Source: Hysterangium stoloniferum
Taxonomy: Eukaryota; Basidiomycota; Agaricomycetes; Hysterangiales; Hysterangiaceae
Direction: 5' to 3'
Assembly (NCBI GenBank): GCA_015178975.1
Contig: WHVD01000066.1
Location: 186,001-250,000, forward strand
DNA length: 64,000 nucleotides
A program made the translations under genes and the position numbers. Each line of letters begins with the position of its first letter. Positions within the stretch are counted from its first letter, which is position 1. Below are positions 11,546 to 21,710 of the stretch, one piece after another. The notes under the pieces were generated by a model that worked only from the letters and a program-made list of their open reading frames with translations, was not told the DNA's origin and did no database searches.

Positions 11546-12162
11546 AGTGTATAGAAAGAACAAAGGAGCAGATTGACTAAGTTGAGAAACAAACTAATTT
11601 GAGATTAAAACTGAGGAGTAAGTATGTACATGACTATGGAAGTCTATATATGTAGATGTTCCAAATATTGTACTACAAGTCTGGGAGTATAATAAGACCT
11701 ATTTGGAACTGTTTCCAAAATAACATATAATAACAAGTCAGATAAATGAGGATACAATGATGGGGACAGATCAGGGAATAAGGACAATAACAATAAACAA
11801 ATGAATGAACCAACCAGTTAGTTACCAAATGTGGAACAAAGGAAGTGAGTTGGAATATCCACAGATATCTGATACTATCTGGAAATGGATATTAACACTA
11901 TAATGACTAAGTGTGCATATTTCTGGGAAAGCCATGGGTTCTGGGCAGGTTGGAACATTGGCATAGAGAATTGACAAGGGTTGACAGGGATGATCAAGTG
12001 AAGGTTGGGTCATGGATTAAAGATGTATATGTTGGATATGGTTGGTTTGACAGCCTAGACTCAGCTTTAGGGCAGTGCGAATGTGTGACTGTCTTTCACA
12101 GTTTCTGTGTATATGGAATGTTAATGGCCATATAGAGTTGACTTCACTACTGAGTATCTAAA

Positions 12163-12234
12163 GGGTTGGTAGCTCAGTGGTAGAGCATCCAGTCTAGATT
12201 ACAGATGGTCCCAGGTTCAATTCCTGGCCAGTCC
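12163..12234 (+). tRNA. tRNA-like sequence (pseudogene or SINE head)
   Basis: A 72-nt block has a pairing acceptor stem (GGGTTGG with CCAGTCC, wobble pairs included), a D arm GCTC/GAGC, a perfect A box TAGCTCAGTGG, and a T arm CCAGG/CCTGG with loop TTCAATT (B box GGTTCAATTCC). TTTT follows seven bases later. The anticodon stem does not pair well: 19-20 nt lie where 17 are expected, so the anticodon cannot be read safely. It lies inside a decayed LTR, which favours a tRNA pseudogene or the head of a SINE over a working gene. Confidence 0.55.
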
Positions 12235-12362
12235 AATATTTTCCAATAGTATATAGAACAAATGTAGGGAGTCTGGCTGGAGTCCAGGTTGGAAAATGAC
12301 CAAGGTGACTTGGAGATGCTAGCTGGGAAAGGGCAGAGTCTGATGGGTTCTGGGTCATAACA

Positions 12363-12784
12363 GGAGGTGTCTAGTCAAGGGCAGAATACCAGATTGGGAT
12401 TTGAGTTGAAGGGTACTTGAGGGATGAGGGTCAGGTTCCAGTGGATTCTGGATCTTGATACTAGTCTGGAAGATGGTTTTGAACCTGATATGATATCTGG
12501 GAAATACTCTGTAGAGTCTCTGGGAATGGATCTTCACACTGGAAAACCTCATCAAAGTCAAAAGAAAAGCTGAAGGGTCATCAAAGAGTTGGATGATGAT
12601 AGGAATGACAATAGTCCTGGAATTCATAAACTTGGTCAAAGGAAGAAATCTCATTGAAATGTCATTTTGAAGATGTCAATTTTTTTCAAGAAGGTCAAAC
12701 AGGTCTAGAAGGTCAGGAACAATTCATTGTACATATGTATGTTGGAAAATAGGTTCAAATAATGGCTTGTAAAATCAAATCAAA
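12363..12784. other. Unassigned sequence between transposon fragments
   Basis: No gene or repeat boundary recognised. It lies between the end of LTR-E and the antisense-type reading frame at 12785, so it is probably the 3' part of the degraded gypsy copy whose pol begins at about 13060. Confidence 0.35.
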
Positions 12785-13060
12785 TTGATGCACAAAGAAA
12801 TGTCAAAGATACAAGAAATGATTGAAGATTTGGTTGATGAAATAAAAATGTTCAAAGAAAGATTTTTGGTAATGTCAAAGAAATTAATCAAATATGGGGA
12901 TTATAGCAAAGGGACTGATGTAAGTGTTCATAGTAGAAGTTTTGAGAAGGCTTGGCATAAGAAGATGGCAAATTTGAGGGGAGAGGAAATTGAAGACTTG
13001 TATATTTTTTTGAAATTTGATTTTAATTTTTTGCAATTTTTGAATTTCAACTTGAATTGA
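12785..13060 (+). CDS. Antisense accessory-gene fragment of a gypsy copy (third lineage)
   Basis: A 91-codon frame lies on the strand opposite the gypsy pol fragment and directly beyond its chromodomain end, the same place occupied by the antisense genes at 16976 and 34137. It is strongly helical and coiled-coil-like (KIQEMIEDLVDEIKMFKER) and ends with LRGEEIEDLYIFLKFDFNF. It lacks the cysteine cluster seen in the other two and is not clearly alignable with them, so homology is inferred from position and helical character only. Confidence 0.4.
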   Translation: MMHKEMSKIQEMIEDLVDEIKMFKERFLVMSKKLIKYGDYSKGTDVSVHSRSFEKAWHKKMANLRGEEIEDLYIFLKFDFNFLQFLNFNLN

Positions 13061-14210
13061 GATTTTTAATGTCTTGGAAGGTTTGGATAAATTCTTCAAT
13101 AAGATCAAAAGCATGTTTGAAACCTTGAGAGCCTAACCAAGAAGTGTCTTTGTCTATTCCTTCATAAACTGTCCTTGTATCTTTTATTGAAATTTTGAGT
13201 CCAAAATTTCTTGAATTTCATATTCAGGTTCTTCTTCAATATAAATCAGTGGTGGAGGTGGTTGTTTTTGATTTGGGAAATTATTGAATCTTTCCAATAA
13301 TCTTTTTGACAGTTGAGTTGTTCAAATAAAATTGGATCATACAAAAACTTGATTGGAAAGTCGAATGATTCTTTTCAATGTATATTGGTATATTGTTGAT
13401 AACATTTTTGAGCTTTCTGGACATTTGGTTTGAGATGTTTATGTAGAGCTTCAAGGTCTGTCATATAATCACAAGCTAGAGCAGAAGCTAGATCTTTTTC
13501 AGGGTGAATTTTTAATAATGATGTTTCACCAGTTGTTTCAGATAGTGCATTGTTATAAGTGAATTCTGCAAGGGGAAGTAGTTCTGCCCAATTGTCTTGT
13601 TGATAATTGCAGTATATTTGTAAATATTGTTCAAGGGTTTGATTGACTTGTTTGGTTTATCCATCACCTTCAGGATGCTATCCCGAAGTAAAATGTAGTT
13701 TCATGTTGAGTGTCAGGGGACGAGATCACTCTCAGACAAAGGATAAGGGCAGAGGTCCTAGTCGATAAATCAACAGGAGTAGTCCTCCCAGCTATGCTAG
13801 TGGAGGCCCTAATCCCACTATTAAGGAGTCACCTGATACGACATAAGAGCCCTCGCACAACCGCTGCCTAGGACAAGCGTGGGACGGACGAACCTAGTCG
13901 ATATCAAGCTAGCGAAAGTACATGAGCTAGCTACTCCTATATAGCCACTAGGGCATAGGGTACACTAAGTATAGCAATCCACTATCGTAAGTGCCGGAGC
14001 CTGATAACAAGGAAGAACCTTGTTAGTCAGAAGATACCAATAATAGTCGAACTCTAAACTACTAATCAGGAGAGCGGAACAATATTAAGGAGATGAGCGT
14101 TATGCTAGTGTTCTCGTAGGCGCTAACTAGCTAGGTAAACGGGGGATACGTCCACAATGCGTACCCTTACATTGAGTGCCATTCTGAGGGATCAAAGGAA
14201 ATATGACACA
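13061..14210 (-). mobile_element. Ty3/gypsy integrase-chromodomain fragment
   Basis: Minus-strand remnant. It holds the end of the integrase core with PEGDG near 13660 and NQTLEQYLQIYCNYQQDNW at about 13595-13650, then the C-terminal domain and a decayed chromodomain-like end (EPEYEIQEILDS) at about 13190. LTR-F (13711-14171) interrupts the integrase, whose sequence resumes to the right until about 14205. Broken in many places. Confidence 0.8.
13711..14171. mobile_element. Solo LTR, family F
   Basis: TGTCAGGGGACGAG to GTACCCTTACA with perfect ttgag duplication (13706-13710 and 14172-14176). 461 bp. It keeps many CpG sites in a CpG-poor neighbourhood, so it is young. Superfamily not determined; copia seems likely from its size. 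Confidence 0.9.
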
Positions 14211-16975
14211 AGGGAGACAATTGGAAAACCACATTCTGGACCTGTTACAGAGCTTTTGAATGGTTAGTAATGTCCTTTGGGCTAACCAACACTCCATCTG
14301 TTTTTCAATGTTTTATTAATGATGTTTTGTCTGACATGCTTGATATATGTGTCATTGTTTATTTGGCCAACATTCTTATCTACTCTGAGGACTCCGCAAC
14401 ACACGATAAACAAGTCCATGAAGTTCTCTAGAGATTCCAACAACATAGTCTTTTTGCTAATGGTAAAAAGTGTACTTTTGACACAGACTCCATGGAGTAT
14501 CTAGGTTTCATAATGGGACCTGATGGGCTCTGCATGGATGAAGCTAAAGTACAAGTTATCAAAGATTGGCCAGAACCCAGAAAGGTTAAATATATACAAT
14601 CTTTCCTCAGATTCACCAATTTTTACCAGCAGTTTATCCATGGATATTCTGAAATCACGGTTCCCCTTACTTGTCTTACTCATAAGGATGTCCCATGGAA
14701 TTTCAATGATAAGTGTTATACATACCTCTTTCAATCTTTTAAAAGATTCCTTTTTATCAGCCCCAATCCTTTCACATTGGAAACCAGGCCTCCTGCTCAT
14801 TATTGAAACAGATGCCTCAGATTATGTGCTAGCCACTATTTTGTCTATCCAGGACTCCAATGGTGAGATTCACCCCATGGCTTTTTTGTCCCAGACTTTT
14901 ACCAGACCAGAGCTCAATTATGATGTCCATGACAAGGAACTCCTTGCAATATTTGAAGCTTTCAAATCATGGTGACATTATTTGGAGGGCATGGAAATTC
15001 CAGTTGACATTGTAACTGATCACAAAAACCTGGAATATTTTTCAACTACAAAAATTTTGACCTGCCAGCAAGCCCATTGGTCTGAATATTTATCTGCTTT
15101 TAATATGGTCATCCACCTTCGACCCAGCCACCTTGGTGGAAAACCTGACACTTTGACTAGATGATGGGACGTCTATCCCAAAGAGGAGAGTAATGACTAT
15201 GCCATGGTAAACCTGCACAATTTGAAACCCATATTCATGAATTCAGAACTTACCACATTAGTCTGTGCTACTTACCTCATTCATCCAGTCATCCACAGAA
15301 TAATAATTATGGATATTGAGAAATTACATCAAGATATCCTATCAGCAATTCTGCTAGACCTGGTAACCAAGGCACACCTCAACAACCCCATGGACCCCAG
15401 TCAACCCTGGTGGTCTCTAGACCAGCATGGTTTCATAAGACTTGATGATCGCATATATGTATGTACCAGACTCTGGTGGCCTTTACCTCAGAATCACCCA
15501 GTACAAACATGATCATCTACTCTCTAGACATTTTGGGCTCAATAAGACTCTATCAATAATAAGAAGAGAATATACTTGGCCCGGACTCTGAGACTTTATT
15601 AAGCACTATTGTAAATCTTGCATTACTTGTTTACACTCCAAATCACAGCATCACAAGCCATATGGCCTTCTGAAGCAACTTCCAGTACTGGAACATCTGT
15701 GGAATTCAATCTCTATGGATTTCATTGAATACCTACCAGACTCCAAGGCCTATTCCACCATCCTAGTCATTGTTGATAGATTTTCCAAGCAAGATATTTT
15801 CATCCCCACATATGATACCATTACATCCATGCAACTAGCAGAGCCTTTCATTATCCACATATTCTCCAAGCACAGGGTCCCATCCCATGTAACTTCCGAT
15901 AGAGGTTCTGAATTCATATCTCATTTCTTTAGATCCCTCAGAAAATCCTTGGACATCAAGTTACACTTCACATCGAAGGTGACGGACAAACCAAGTGTGT
16001 CAATCAGACACTGGAACAATACCTCTGTGTATATTCCAATTATCAACAGGACAATTGGAAATCCCTATTACCCCTTGCAGAATTCACACACAATAATGCA
16101 CCCTCTGCAACTACAGGCATTTCCCCATTTTTTGCAAATAAAGGTTATAATCCAAATATCACAGTGTGCCCAGAATGGAATCTTGCCTCTGCCTGTGCTC
16201 AGGAATTTGTAACAGACCTTGATGAACTCCACCAAGAACTCCAGAAAGCGATAATATCCATGCAAGAACAATATCAATGTTCAGCAGACTGAAACTGGAT
16301 TCTTCCACCTAATTTCAAAATTGGTGATCATGTTTTTGTTAAAGCACAATTTTTCTGGACTACCCATCCATCTAAAAAACTCACTGAGAAATATTTAGGT
16401 CCTTTTGAAATAATAGCACAAGCCAGTTCTGTATCCTGGACCCTGCAGCTTCCAGACAATATGCATGTGGTACATCTGGTATTTCATGTCTCTATGTTAG
16501 AACTGTGTACCGCTAACACAATTCTGGACTGAGTGCAACCTTCACCCCCTCTGGTCGTTATAGACAGAGAACCCCAGTTTGAAATCTCACAAATTTTAGA
16601 CTCAAAAATAGATAACCATTGACATGCTTGTAAATTGCTCTACTTGGTCAAGTGGGTGGGCTTCAAGGGCACCAACAAAGAAACTTCCTGGATTTTGGCC
16701 ATGGAGCTTGGAAATGCCACAGAGATCATTACTGATTTTCACATGGCTTACCCACTCAAACCAGGGCCACTGTCCTCACTCTGACCACCTTATCTGCAGA
16801 CCCCAGACCCATTTCATTTTTCCTTGCCACCCTATATCTCTCTTGCTTTACAGGTTTGACTTTGTCTTATTTTGCCTTTCATGGAAATCCCACAGATTTT
16901 CCCTATCTTTTCATGCTTTTTGATTTTTTCTTAAAAATAATAATAATAAGAAACTTATTATTTAGTCTTCTACTT

Positions 16976-18040
16976 CTATAGGTGGCTTTTCTGTTTTCTC
17001 ACCCTAACAAACTCTTCATGGAGTCCTCTCAACTCCTGAACATCCACACCCTCCACTTCTTCAGACTCCTCAGACTCTGCTTCCTTGGCCAGGTCATAGG
17101 CCTTTTCACCTTGCATATACTCATGGAAATATCCACAGAACATTGCAAGACTGCCCACTAACTCTTGTAAGAGACCATTGGTCTCTTCCATCAAGTAGTT
17201 CTGGGCCTCTATGGCCACTGCAATCTGTCCCATTACCTCCCCTGACACCCACCTTTTCCAGGGTACCCATGGCTTCCTGAACCTTGGATCCAGATGCTTC
17301 CTGTACCAGTGAGCACCTGGCTTTCAAGTGCACACAGGGCCAGCAGCCTGGGCCCTGGCCAGATTTTTGGAAGCAATCAGTGTTCTGGTCATTACAACTG
17401 GAACACCACAGGATGTTTTTGGTGCTCAGATAGGTTAGGGCATTTTTCCAGGCCTTCTATCCAAGGACCATTAGTAATGATGTTCTCTGCAGATCACCCA
17501 CTTACCTTTTGAGGACTCCCTGTATCACCCTCAGACTCCGATTCCACCTCAGCCACTTTGTGCTATTTAAAATATATCAGTAAGAATTGATATTGAGAAG
17601 GGGTACTGGCTTTTCCCGTGGCCACTGTGGACACCTTGGCATGTTCCACAGCAACCCAAGCAGCTTCTGCATCTGCTGCAACTTTTAAAGCCACCTCCTC
17701 TTCTTCTCTCTTCCCCTTCTCCTCTGCCTCTGTGGCCTCCTTCTCTGTGGTCAATGCTGCCTGGATCTCCCTATCCAGCTCCTCCTCCTCCTCCTCCTCC
17801 TCCTCCTCCTCCTCCTCCTCCTCCCTCACTTTACATGTGGCCTTGTCTCATTGATGCCATTGTTCTTTGCATTGCTCAAGTAATTGAGCAGCAGATAGAG
17901 ATGCTCAGTAGGTGGACCCTGTGGATGATCCGGCAATATGGGACAGTTTGTGAGGCATCAGTTTTGGTCCCATAGTGACAATGATGGGGTATTGGAAGAA
18001 AAAGAAAATTGAATATTTTCAATTTCTTATAGGTGGTTTG
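16976..18040 (-). CDS. Antisense accessory gene of the chromovirus, copy 2 (Zn2Cys6-like)
   Basis: On the strand opposite pol, between the chromodomain end and the 3' LTR. From 5' to 3' it shows a start region near 17980 (ATGGGACC as in the other copy), a glutamate-rich helical part (17563-17829), an exon with a six-cysteine array spaced C-x2-C-x6-C-x9-C-x2-C-x6-C at about 17310-17415, and a helical acidic tail (VMGQIAVAIEAQNYLMEETN, then acidic, 16976-17248). All six cysteines match the 34 kb copy. The spacing fits the fungal Zn(II)2Cys6 consensus. The copy is broken. A DNA-binding role is inference from spacing only. Confidence 0.65.
17780..17823. repeat. (CTC)n microsatellite
   Basis: About 14 perfect CTC/TCC triplets, which encode the glutamate run in the antisense accessory gene on the minus strand. 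Confidence 0.95.
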
Positions 18041-18122
18041 CTTTTGAACTTTACCTTCCAGATCACCTGACATTTTGACACATAAATGTAACCAACAAAC
18101 TCTAACAAGTTCTAGGGCCTCT

Positions 18123-19521
18123 TGTTACGACCATGTCACAACCGTGTCGCAACCCGACGGTCCCTGAGGTTATTGCCACCTATTGATATTTCAAGTTATT
18201 GATCAAGTCATCACATCGGAAACCGTCGGTTGCCCGATGCTGATGTATGCTTTCATGGCGATCAAACCCTGTTTACGCCCCCATCAAATTATACTTGTAC
18301 TATCTGGTTATACTCTGTGAAGGGTATGCATATATGCATACCTGGATTAAGGAATAATAGTTGGATTATAGTACTTTATTATTTACTTTTTATTTTCTTC
18401 ATTTACATTCTTTCTATATTTCGAGCATACCCTTATTTTGTAGTTCGAAGCTTTGTGTATACGTATGGGCGCTCTCGGCGCCAAACGATAGACACTTTTT
18501 ACCCAGCAGACACCACCTTGTAAACGACCCAGACGTCAAATAGCGAGAGGTGTCAAGGGTAACGTCTCAACTACCTGTAAAGGTAGTGTTCTCTCACACA
18601 CTAACGTACTTTGAACTCGAACCGTGAAGGTCGAGTTCCCTTCTAAGGTCTTTGCGCTCGTCGACACTATCATCGACTCACGCTACTGTTTCTTTACTTT
18701 AGATATTCAGTTTCTCGTTGATTATCTATCCTACGTCTAGCTACGAGTTGTACCGTGAAGGTCAACTCTTTCCTTCTTTCATTCTAGCCGTCAAGAGCAA
18801 CTGTACAGTTGCTCTTGTGACGCATAGCGTGTCTCATTACTAGTACTGCCAGTCTAGTAATCTACGGTACTGTACTGTACAGTCAATACCTGCTAATAGT
18901 AGTTGAATAAACACTATTCTTCGTATATTGAACGGTCAGAATCTATCGACTCTTCACATACTCTGATACATCCCTTTTATTATGATGATCCATTCTACAC
19001 TATGTTTCACATATGCCTGTATATACTTGCAACCCATGGACTATTTCCTTTTCTTGTAATTCCGCTCTCAGTTAAATCATGGCCTCTGAACTTATCGTAA
19101 CCTTCTGGTTCCTAGTCAAGTTTATTTGTCAGTAATGTTTCCGCTCTTCCCTTAGTTAGTATTTTCTAGATGCCAATAACTTGTATATGAATCCCCTGTA
19201 GTTGTAGATACTAGACAATCAGAATATCGACTCAGAACACCCACATACATCTCTATAAGCCTTACACTAAGTATCCCACTCCCCACCTCTGCATGTGCTT
19301 GCCTCTCTTTGGCCTCTGACCCCTTGGCCCAACACACGACTTATCCTTTGGTCCCAATCAGTAACTCACCATGAGGAACTCATTAGGACTAGGCTTCACC
19401 CATCCAAAATTTAAGGACACCTGACAGTTACTTATGAGGGCACAGCACATAAGCTGAAGCCAAGTCCTTCCGATGGGTCCCCATCAGCCTACCAACATTC
19501 GTCAGTTTTCAGTTCTTAACA
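18123..19521 (+). mobile_element. Solo LTR, family G, with a nested LTR-C
   Basis: TGTTACGACCATGTC to CAGTTCTTAACA with perfect cctct duplication (18118-18122 and 19522-19526). About 750 bp remain after subtracting the nested LTR-C. It carries the tail block AAGCTGAAGCCAAGTCC at about 19452, shared with families A, B, D and E. It interrupts the leader of the antisense gene/3' LTR junction of the gypsy copy. Confidence 0.9.
18316..18958 (+). mobile_element. Solo LTR-C nested in LTR-G
   Basis: TGTGAAGGGTATGC to GACTCTTCACA with perfect tactc duplication (18311-18315 and 18959-18963). It is CpG-rich and the best-preserved family-C copy. Confidence 0.93.
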
Positions 19522-19555
19522 CCTCTTTGGGACTTCGGCCATAAAGGGAGGATAC

Positions 19556-20030
19556 TGTTATGACCAGAAAACCTGCCAGCCTCTGGGCACCAGCTTACAG
19601 CATATATACACCTGACTCATTGTAATGCACTAATGATGCACCAGACTCTGCCTGGACATTCTGGATCCCCTTGTTCTCAGTCTGGCTTTGCTGGTTGACA
19701 TCTGGTTTTAGTTTGTCCCTTGTTCCTGATTAGTTTGTAATCTGGTTTATTGTTTTGTTGTATTCCTAATATGTCCTTTTGTATGTCTGAATAAGTATGT
19801 AGTACAATAGTCTACCAATCTATATAGGCAAGTAGCTATCTGTACATTACAATCCAATCAGAATATCGACTTAGCATCTACTCATATATGTATCCTCAGA
19901 ACCCACAGGTTTTCCATTCACTCCTGTTTGAAGTTGGACACTGTGATCTACGAGGGCACAGCACATGAGCTGAAGCCATGTCCTTCCTGGAACTTCCATG
20001 GGTTTTCTCTGGAAACCCACCCATGAACCT
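19556..20030 (+). mobile_element. 3' LTR (family-A-like) of the 14-20 kb chromovirus, shortened
   Basis: Starts TGTTATGACCAGAAAACC right after a leader identical in type to the one before the 3' LTR of the 31-40 kb element (GGGACTTCGGCCATAAAGGG). It has the tail block near 19965. The expected CCTAACA end is not present; similarity stops at about 20030. Confidence 0.7.
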
Positions 20031-21195
20031 CGAGCTGCATATAAATATTTTTTTTATTTTGAGGAGGATGTATTTGTGATTCTATTTGGTAATTCCCTTT
20101 TCTCACTTGTATGAGCTTGTGGGGGTGTGTTATATTTCAAGCATCATCTAAGCTTACAGTATGTCACTCTTTGTGAAGGGTATGCTTTTACCACAGTTTC
20201 ATTGTGGTAAAACACTCCTTTTATTTTATTTATATTTTACACATTTTATTCATATTTTTCTATCCTTTATATTCTTTGAATATTGCACCATTTCATCAGT
20301 TCAAAGCTCTGTGTATACTTGTGGGTGCACTCAGCACCAAACAAACAGACACACTTTTACCCAAGCACCACCACTCAAACCATTCTTCCTCCCCTTCTAC
20401 TCATTTCTTTGTATATAGAATGGTCAGAACTTCCACCACTCTTCACACTCTTTCAAGTTCCCTTTGTTCATTTATCCATTGTTCCTCTTATTGCATATTT
20501 TAGTATTTCCACTGTTCCCATTGTCTGTTGGTTTTAGTTATGTCAATGCTGTAAGTCATTGAGGAAACTCATGATTTACAAAATACACACTTTCTTAGAA
20601 TACACTCAGCTAAAGAGTATGTTATAGTAGCCTAGTGTTTTCTCTATACTGTCAACTTCATACAGGTTATGGGCCCTGCCCCATTGCTTTAAAGAGTTGC
20701 ATTAATACTATCTCATCATCTTATTGTATATCCAATATCAATGCCTTACTTGTGAGTGTTTCCAAACACTCAGGTGACAACTACCATGAGTGGAAGTTTT
20801 CACTATCAATAGTTCTGCAATGTTCTGAATCTTGGAGTGTTGTGAGTGGTGGAATAAAGCCACCTAAGGATGAGGACAACAAGGAGTATTTGGAATGGGA
20901 AAAGCATTCAAAGGATGGTTATACAGCAATTGGGCTCACAATTGTGTCAAGTCAGCAATCATATATTCAGGATTGAACCACTGGGCCCAAGGCATGGCAA
21001 GCACTTGTGAATATTTACCAGGCAAATAATCAGGCCAACTGGATTTCATTAAAATGACAACTTTATATATACCAGTATGATATCAATAAGCCAGTGATAG
21101 ACTATGTCCATGGAATTTTAACTCTTGCCTCACAACTTCAAGTGATTGGAATTGAGTTATGTGAAGACGATGTTCCAGATGTGCTATTGTCTTAC
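20031..21195 (+). mobile_element. Ty1/copia gag fragment and leader
   Basis: A plus-strand gag of the copia (UBN2/DUF4219) type lies at about 20740-21195: LLVSVSKHSGDNYHEWKF is the typical gag opening, and the later stretch VIDYVHGILTLASQLQVIG is the typical middle. The sequence before it (20031-20170 and 20453-20640) is probably its LTR or leader and is split by the LTR-C copy. Broken. It joins a different sequence, shared with 55400-55500, at about 21195. Confidence 0.7.
20172..20447 (+). mobile_element. Solo LTR-C, internally shortened
   Basis: TGTGAAGGGTATGC to CACTCTTCACA with perfect ctctt duplication (20167-20171 and 20448-20452). Only 276 bp, less than half the length of its relatives. 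Confidence 0.88.
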
Positions 21196-21301
21196 ATATC
21201 TGCCTGTGTCTGCCCACCATCAGTCTCTTCATCACCTGTGGTTGCAGCTGGCTTCTCTTTAGACTGCAACATAGATGTTGTTCACCAAAAGATGATAATC
21301 A

Positions 21302-21709
21302 TGTGACAAGGCCCTCTTGTTCTGTGACCACCACCTGCCTCTGGGGTTGGGTCCCCCATGCTTGTGGTAAAAGGACAGAGAGGCGGATGACAGTGAACAG
21401 GCTTGGGGAGCCTCACCTGATTGTAGTTAGATAACCCGATTCATGCAATGTGGTAGCATACTTAGTCAGATTATAGTTTAGCTTTGTACACAGAGTGCAC
21501 AGACCAAACACACAGACCATGTAAGCTAGTATATAGTTAGTTCCAGATGAGAGTAGAATCCTCATCTGGAAGCCTAGACATATCATCAGTTTAACATTCT
21601 ACACCGCTCTACCTAAAGTCACTTTTATAGTGCCTTACTTAGAGAGTCCTTGTACTACGATCTCCAGGCTTGCAGAACTTATAGTCAGATCCTTCGACTG
21701 ACTTTAACA
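21302..21709. mobile_element. LTR-like block, family H
   Basis: TGTGACAAGGCCC to GACTTTAACA. It occupies the place where the duplicate at 55.5 kb has about 90 bp of zinc-finger gene sequence. No duplicated flank is visible (aatca/gtgca), so it may have removed host sequence or be misbounded. Confidence 0.45.
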
Positions 21710-21710
21710 G

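Larger units (their letters stand above)
11088..12362 (-). mobile_element. LTR, family E, with internal minisatellite and tRNA-like insert
   Basis: TGTTAAGTTCCAG to TGGGTCATAACA, related to the solo LTR at 50562-51615. The conserved tail block (minus strand AAGCTGAAGCCAAGTCC) is at about 11203-11222. No matching 5-bp duplication was seen (ctggg on the left, ggagg on the right), so the boundaries or the solo status are less certain. It is longer than its relative because of the tandem array and probably the tRNA-like block. Confidence 0.6.
14215..20030 (+). mobile_element. Ty3/gypsy chromovirus, 5'-truncated, plus strand
   Basis: Begins abruptly inside reverse transcriptase (14215) and runs through RT (IVYLANILIYSED at about 14350), RNase H (ETDASDYVL at about 14810), the integrase region (about 15590-16260) and a chromodomain (LVKWVGFKGTNKETSW, about 16640-16700). 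An antisense gene (16976-18040), LTR-G (18123-19521) and the 3' LTR (19556 on) follow. The layout matches the element at 31735-40313. Broken in many places. Confidence 0.85.

Noticed and set aside
11137-11592. Several overlapping repeat-protein frames (SGYPESGG / SRVWRVLDIQ type)
   Set aside because: They are translations of the 25-bp minisatellite in different frames and both strands; the unit simply lacks stops.
12163-12234. Functional tRNA gene with a readable anticodon
   Set aside because: The anticodon stem does not close and the block lies in a decayed LTR; kept as tRNA-like only.
11088-12362. LTR-E as a solo LTR with target duplication
   Set aside because: Flanks ctggg/ggagg do not match, so solo status is not claimed.
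17618-17854. Serine-rich plus-strand frame
   Set aside because: Reverse strand of the glutamate codons in the antisense accessory gene.
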